Origin: Promethearchaeia archaeon
Lineage (GTDB): Archaea > Asgardarchaeota > Lokiarchaeia > Sigyniarchaeales > SOKP01
Length of the DNA: 6,866 nucleotides
NCBI GenBank assembly: GCA_029856295.1
Contig: JAHQWS010000132.1
Span: forward strand, 1-6,866
Reading direction: 5' to 3'
The notes under the pieces were generated by a model. That model searched no databases. It was not told the origin of the DNA and was given only the letters and a program-made list of their open reading frames with translations. The translations under genes and the position numbers were made by a program. Below, one piece after another: positions 5,733 through 6,866 of the stretch. The number at the start of each line of letters is the position of its first letter. Positions within the stretch are counted from its first letter, which is position 1.

Positions 5733-6866
5733 ATGTTAAATAATATATTTCAACTTGGTGCGGAACGCACAGCAGACCCACTTTCCTTAATTCTAAACTT
5801 AATGTTTTTTCTGCTTATTTTCGTCAGCATGTTTTATGGGCAGCGCATTCAGAGCTGGAAAGCTGCAAAAGAGATTCAAACAGGACTGGAGAAACTAAAA
5901 AAGTGGAATGATGAATGCAAAGAAATCCTTCTTAATGAATTTAAGAAATATGCAGAAAAGAAAGAAACTGATAAGGATCTTGCCATCAAACTCGAAGATT
6001 TCATGACATTTATAGCAATTTTACCAGTTACCCTTGATCCCTATGGAATTATTCCAAAAATAGATCATCTTATAGATGTGAGAGATTTTAGATTTAGAGA
6101 AGAGGTTGCGATGTTAGCACCTCATGCGATTGATTCTAAAAGACAGAGTTTAGAAAATTTAATGGAAGCATCTATGGCTGTAGATTTCATTTATCGTTTA
6201 ATTAAACATTATCTAATCCTTGGTAAGAAATCTAAATCAATGATCTTGCTTTTACAAATTTCTATGCAAATGGCATTAATCATGGCAATGGCGAAATCAT
6301 TTTACTTTGCAACTAAAGCATTTGCGGAGGGGAGTCCAATAGGTGACGCACTTGGTCCAATGGTTGCTGGCAGGTTTGTAAGAGACGTGTCTAATAATGG
6401 TGAAGTTGAAGCACTTGAAATCTCAAAGGATACAATAGTTCAAGAAGTAAATTTTGAAGATAGGATGGTATATGTTGTTCGAGCAAAAGGTCCAGGAGGA
6501 ACTGTTGGAAAACCGGGAAAAGCAATAAAGAAATTAATTGAAGAACATACTGATTCAATTTCACGAATAATCATGATAGATGCTGGTTTGAAACTTTCAG
6601 GAGATAAAACTGGTTCAATAGCTATAGGTGTTGGAGCAGCAATCGGCGGTATTGGAGTCGAAAAATACTTTATTGAAGATTCTTCTACAGGTAAAACCAT
6701 CCCAATTGATGCCCTAATTTGCAAACAATCATTAGAGGACGCAATCACTACTATGAAGCGTTCCATTACTCAATCTGTTCCATTGATTGTAGAGAAAGTT
6801 AAGATGGCAATTAGAAAAAGAACTGAAAAGAACACAAAAGTCATTATTGCTGGAATTGGAAATACA
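5733..6866 (+). CDS. DUF1512 family archaeal membrane-associated protein (3' end beyond window)
   Basis: From the ATG at 5733 the frame is open for 378 codons to the end of the window; an in-frame TAA at 5724-5726 fixes this as the first ATG. The family is described as archaeal proteins of about 370 residues with no known function, so only a short C-terminal piece should be missing. Residues about 17-35 form an N-terminal membrane anchor, followed by a charged helical region (41-85) that may be coiled coil. A second hydrophobic stretch covers about 168-193. The C-terminal half is a soluble glycine-rich domain with GPMVAGR (208-214), AKGPGGTVGKPGKAI (251-265), LSGDKTGSIAIGVGAAIGGIG (288-308) and IIAGIGNT (371-378), where the window ends. 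The GPGGTVGKPG segment resembles phosphate- or nucleotide-binding loops but is not a standard P-loop. It is divergent from the zinc-ribbon membrane protein. No Shine-Dalgarno precedes the start. The family call is from recall of its motifs. Confidence 0.85.
   Translation, partial: MLNNIFQLGAERTADPLSLILNLMFFLLIFVSMFYGQRIQSWKAAKEIQTGLEKLKKWNDECKEILLNEFKKYAEKKETDKDLAIKLEDFMTFIAILPVTLDPYGIIPKIDHLIDVRDFRFREEVAMLAPHAIDSKRQSLENLMEASMAVDFIYRLIKHYLILGKKSKSMILLLQISMQMALIMAMAKSFYFATKAFAEGSPIGDALGPMVAGRFVRDVSNNGEVEALEISKDTIVQEVNFEDRMVYVVRAKGPGGTVGKPGKAIKKLIEEHTDSISRIIMIDAGLKLSGDKTGSIAIGVGAAIGGIGVEKYFIEDSSTGKTIPIDALICKQSLEDAITTMKRSITQSVPLIVEKVKMAIRKRTEKNTKVIIAGIGNT

Noticed and set aside
6440..6766. Minus-strand open frame of 108 codons inside DUF1512
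   Set aside because: It is antisense to the glycine-rich conserved domain; the proline-rich product is the antisense of its glycine codons.

Overview
The window is AT-rich DNA that looks archaeal. PheS carries the long N-terminal helix-turn-helix extension of archaeal/eukaryotic enzymes, PheT has the short archaeal layout of about 560 residues, and a DUF1512 gene (to my knowledge an archaeal family of unknown function) lies at the right edge. TATA-like boxes sit about 50 nt before most genes. The low GC and gene mix would suit an Asgard (Lokiarchaeia-like) genome, but this is an inference and other archaeal lineages are not excluded.

Layout. Five genes are on the minus strand, so their transcription order runs right to left: a small two-helix membrane protein with a zinc ribbon (5168-5602); a 390-base intergenic stretch; pheS (3242-4777); pheT (1550-3229); pheA (403-1503); and the N-terminal part of an RNase PH-type gene that leaves the window at base 1. 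A 130-base divergent promoter region (5603-5732) separates this block from the single plus-strand gene, DUF1512 (5733 to the right edge, 378 codons visible, no stop reached).

How the genes fit together. PheA is a chorismate mutase-prephenate dehydratase-ACT fusion that makes phenylpyruvate, the precursor of phenylalanine. PheS and PheT form the (alpha-beta)2 phenylalanyl-tRNA synthetase that charges the amino acid. Synthesis and charging are therefore adjacent. pheS and pheT are tightly linked, and pheT has a strong Shine-Dalgarno sequence touching the pheS stop codon. pheA and rph each have their own TATA-like box and may be separate transcripts.

Regulatory picture. Four minus-strand genes (zinc ribbon, pheS, pheA, rph) have a TATA-like box centred 47-50 nt before the start codon and no clear Shine-Dalgarno, which predicts short leaders of about 20-25 nt. 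Only the internal gene pheT has a canonical ribosome binding site. An 8-bp inverted repeat overlaps the TATA element between the divergent genes, and a long-armed hairpin lies in the otherwise empty 390-base gap. I found no tRNA, rRNA, CRISPR array, insertion sequence or phage gene. Most of the window is ordinary housekeeping DNA. The least understood parts are the two membrane-protein genes, the hairpin region, and the presence of a bacterial-looking RNase PH.
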